Part shown: one piece after another, positions 63,951-64,000 of the stretch
Numbering within the stretch: the stretch's first letter is position 1
Layout: every line of letters starts with the position of its first letter
NCBI GenBank assembly: GCA_900545445.1
Contig: UQZH01000001.1
Coordinates: 1 to 64,000, forward strand
Source of the DNA: an uncultured Collinsella sp.
GTDB lineage: Bacteria > Actinomycetota > Coriobacteriia > Coriobacteriales > Coriobacteriaceae
DNA length: 64,000 nt
Reading direction: 5' to 3'
Notes under the pieces: generated by a model
The model's database searches: none
Told to the model about the DNA's origin: nothing
What the model saw: the letters and a program-made list of their open reading frames with translations, nothing else
Translations under genes and position numbers: made by a program

Positions 63951-64000
63951 GGCATCGCTCCCATCGTATACGCTCCATAAACGCTAAATAGTTTCTCACG

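Overview
The window reads as one contiguous stretch of chromosome from a high-GC member of the Coriobacteriia (Actinomycetota), most likely a Collinsella-type gut anaerobe. This is inferred from gene content and style: a FabK-type fatty-acid operon with a fused AccDA, an rpoB-rpoC block next to an rpsL-rpsG-fusA-rpsJ block, a tRNA-tuf-rpmG-secE-nusG-rplKA block, frequent GTG/TTG starts with strong Shine-Dalgarno sequences, and no oxygen-respiration genes. I could not run a phylogenetic check.

Layout. 1-13.5 kb (minus strand): a histidine phosphatase, a CDF metal exporter and a PTS EIIC, then a complete type II fatty-acid operon in the order fabH-acpP-fabK-fabD-fabG-fabF-accB-fabZ-accC-accDA, read from a promoter near 12.58 kb that carries a duplicated operator-like sequence. 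A divergent birA without a DNA-binding domain supplies the biotin for AccB. 13.6-30.2 kb (minus strand): the information-processing core, in transcription order rplJ-rplL, galU, rpoB-rpoC, an ECF sigma/anti-sigma-like pair, rpsL-rpsG-fusA-rpsJ. Long hairpin elements with a shared core sit in the gaps. 30.4-39.2 kb: an aminotransferase, an inosine-DNA glycosylase, a GH13 enzyme, an MFS exporter, a FeoAB iron importer under a tandem palindromic operator, and an esterase. 39.4-49.5 kb (plus strand): EIIA-Glc, asnS, a WYL-type regulator, a three-gene TrpXYZ/ABC_sub_bind-type ABC importer, a frameshifted secreted-protein remnant, an MscS channel, and a two-gene unit in which a cytosolic BMP-domain protein overlaps a metallophosphoesterase. 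49.6-54.1 kb (minus strand): tRNA-Tyr, tRNA-Thr, tRNA-Met, tuf, rpmG, tRNA-Trp, secE, nusG, rplK, rplA. 54.1-58.3 kb is accessory: palindromic repeats, two unknown genes, a partly duplicated tRNA-Thr 3' end and an HTH-HipA-like kinase fusion with its own operator. 58.3-64 kb (minus strand): disA-ispD-ispF-cysS-rlmB-NYN nuclease, interrupted by two tandem structured elements between cysS and rlmB.

The most notable items are not ordinary genes. They are (i) several families of large hairpin elements whose arms co-vary while a core is kept (1-96, 17.2, 19.2 and 30.3 kb; 54.5 kb; 60.0 kb), (ii) the HTH-HipA fusion with three operator half-sites, (iii) the BMP-domain/phosphoesterase pair, and (iv) the repeated operator over the fatty-acid promoter.
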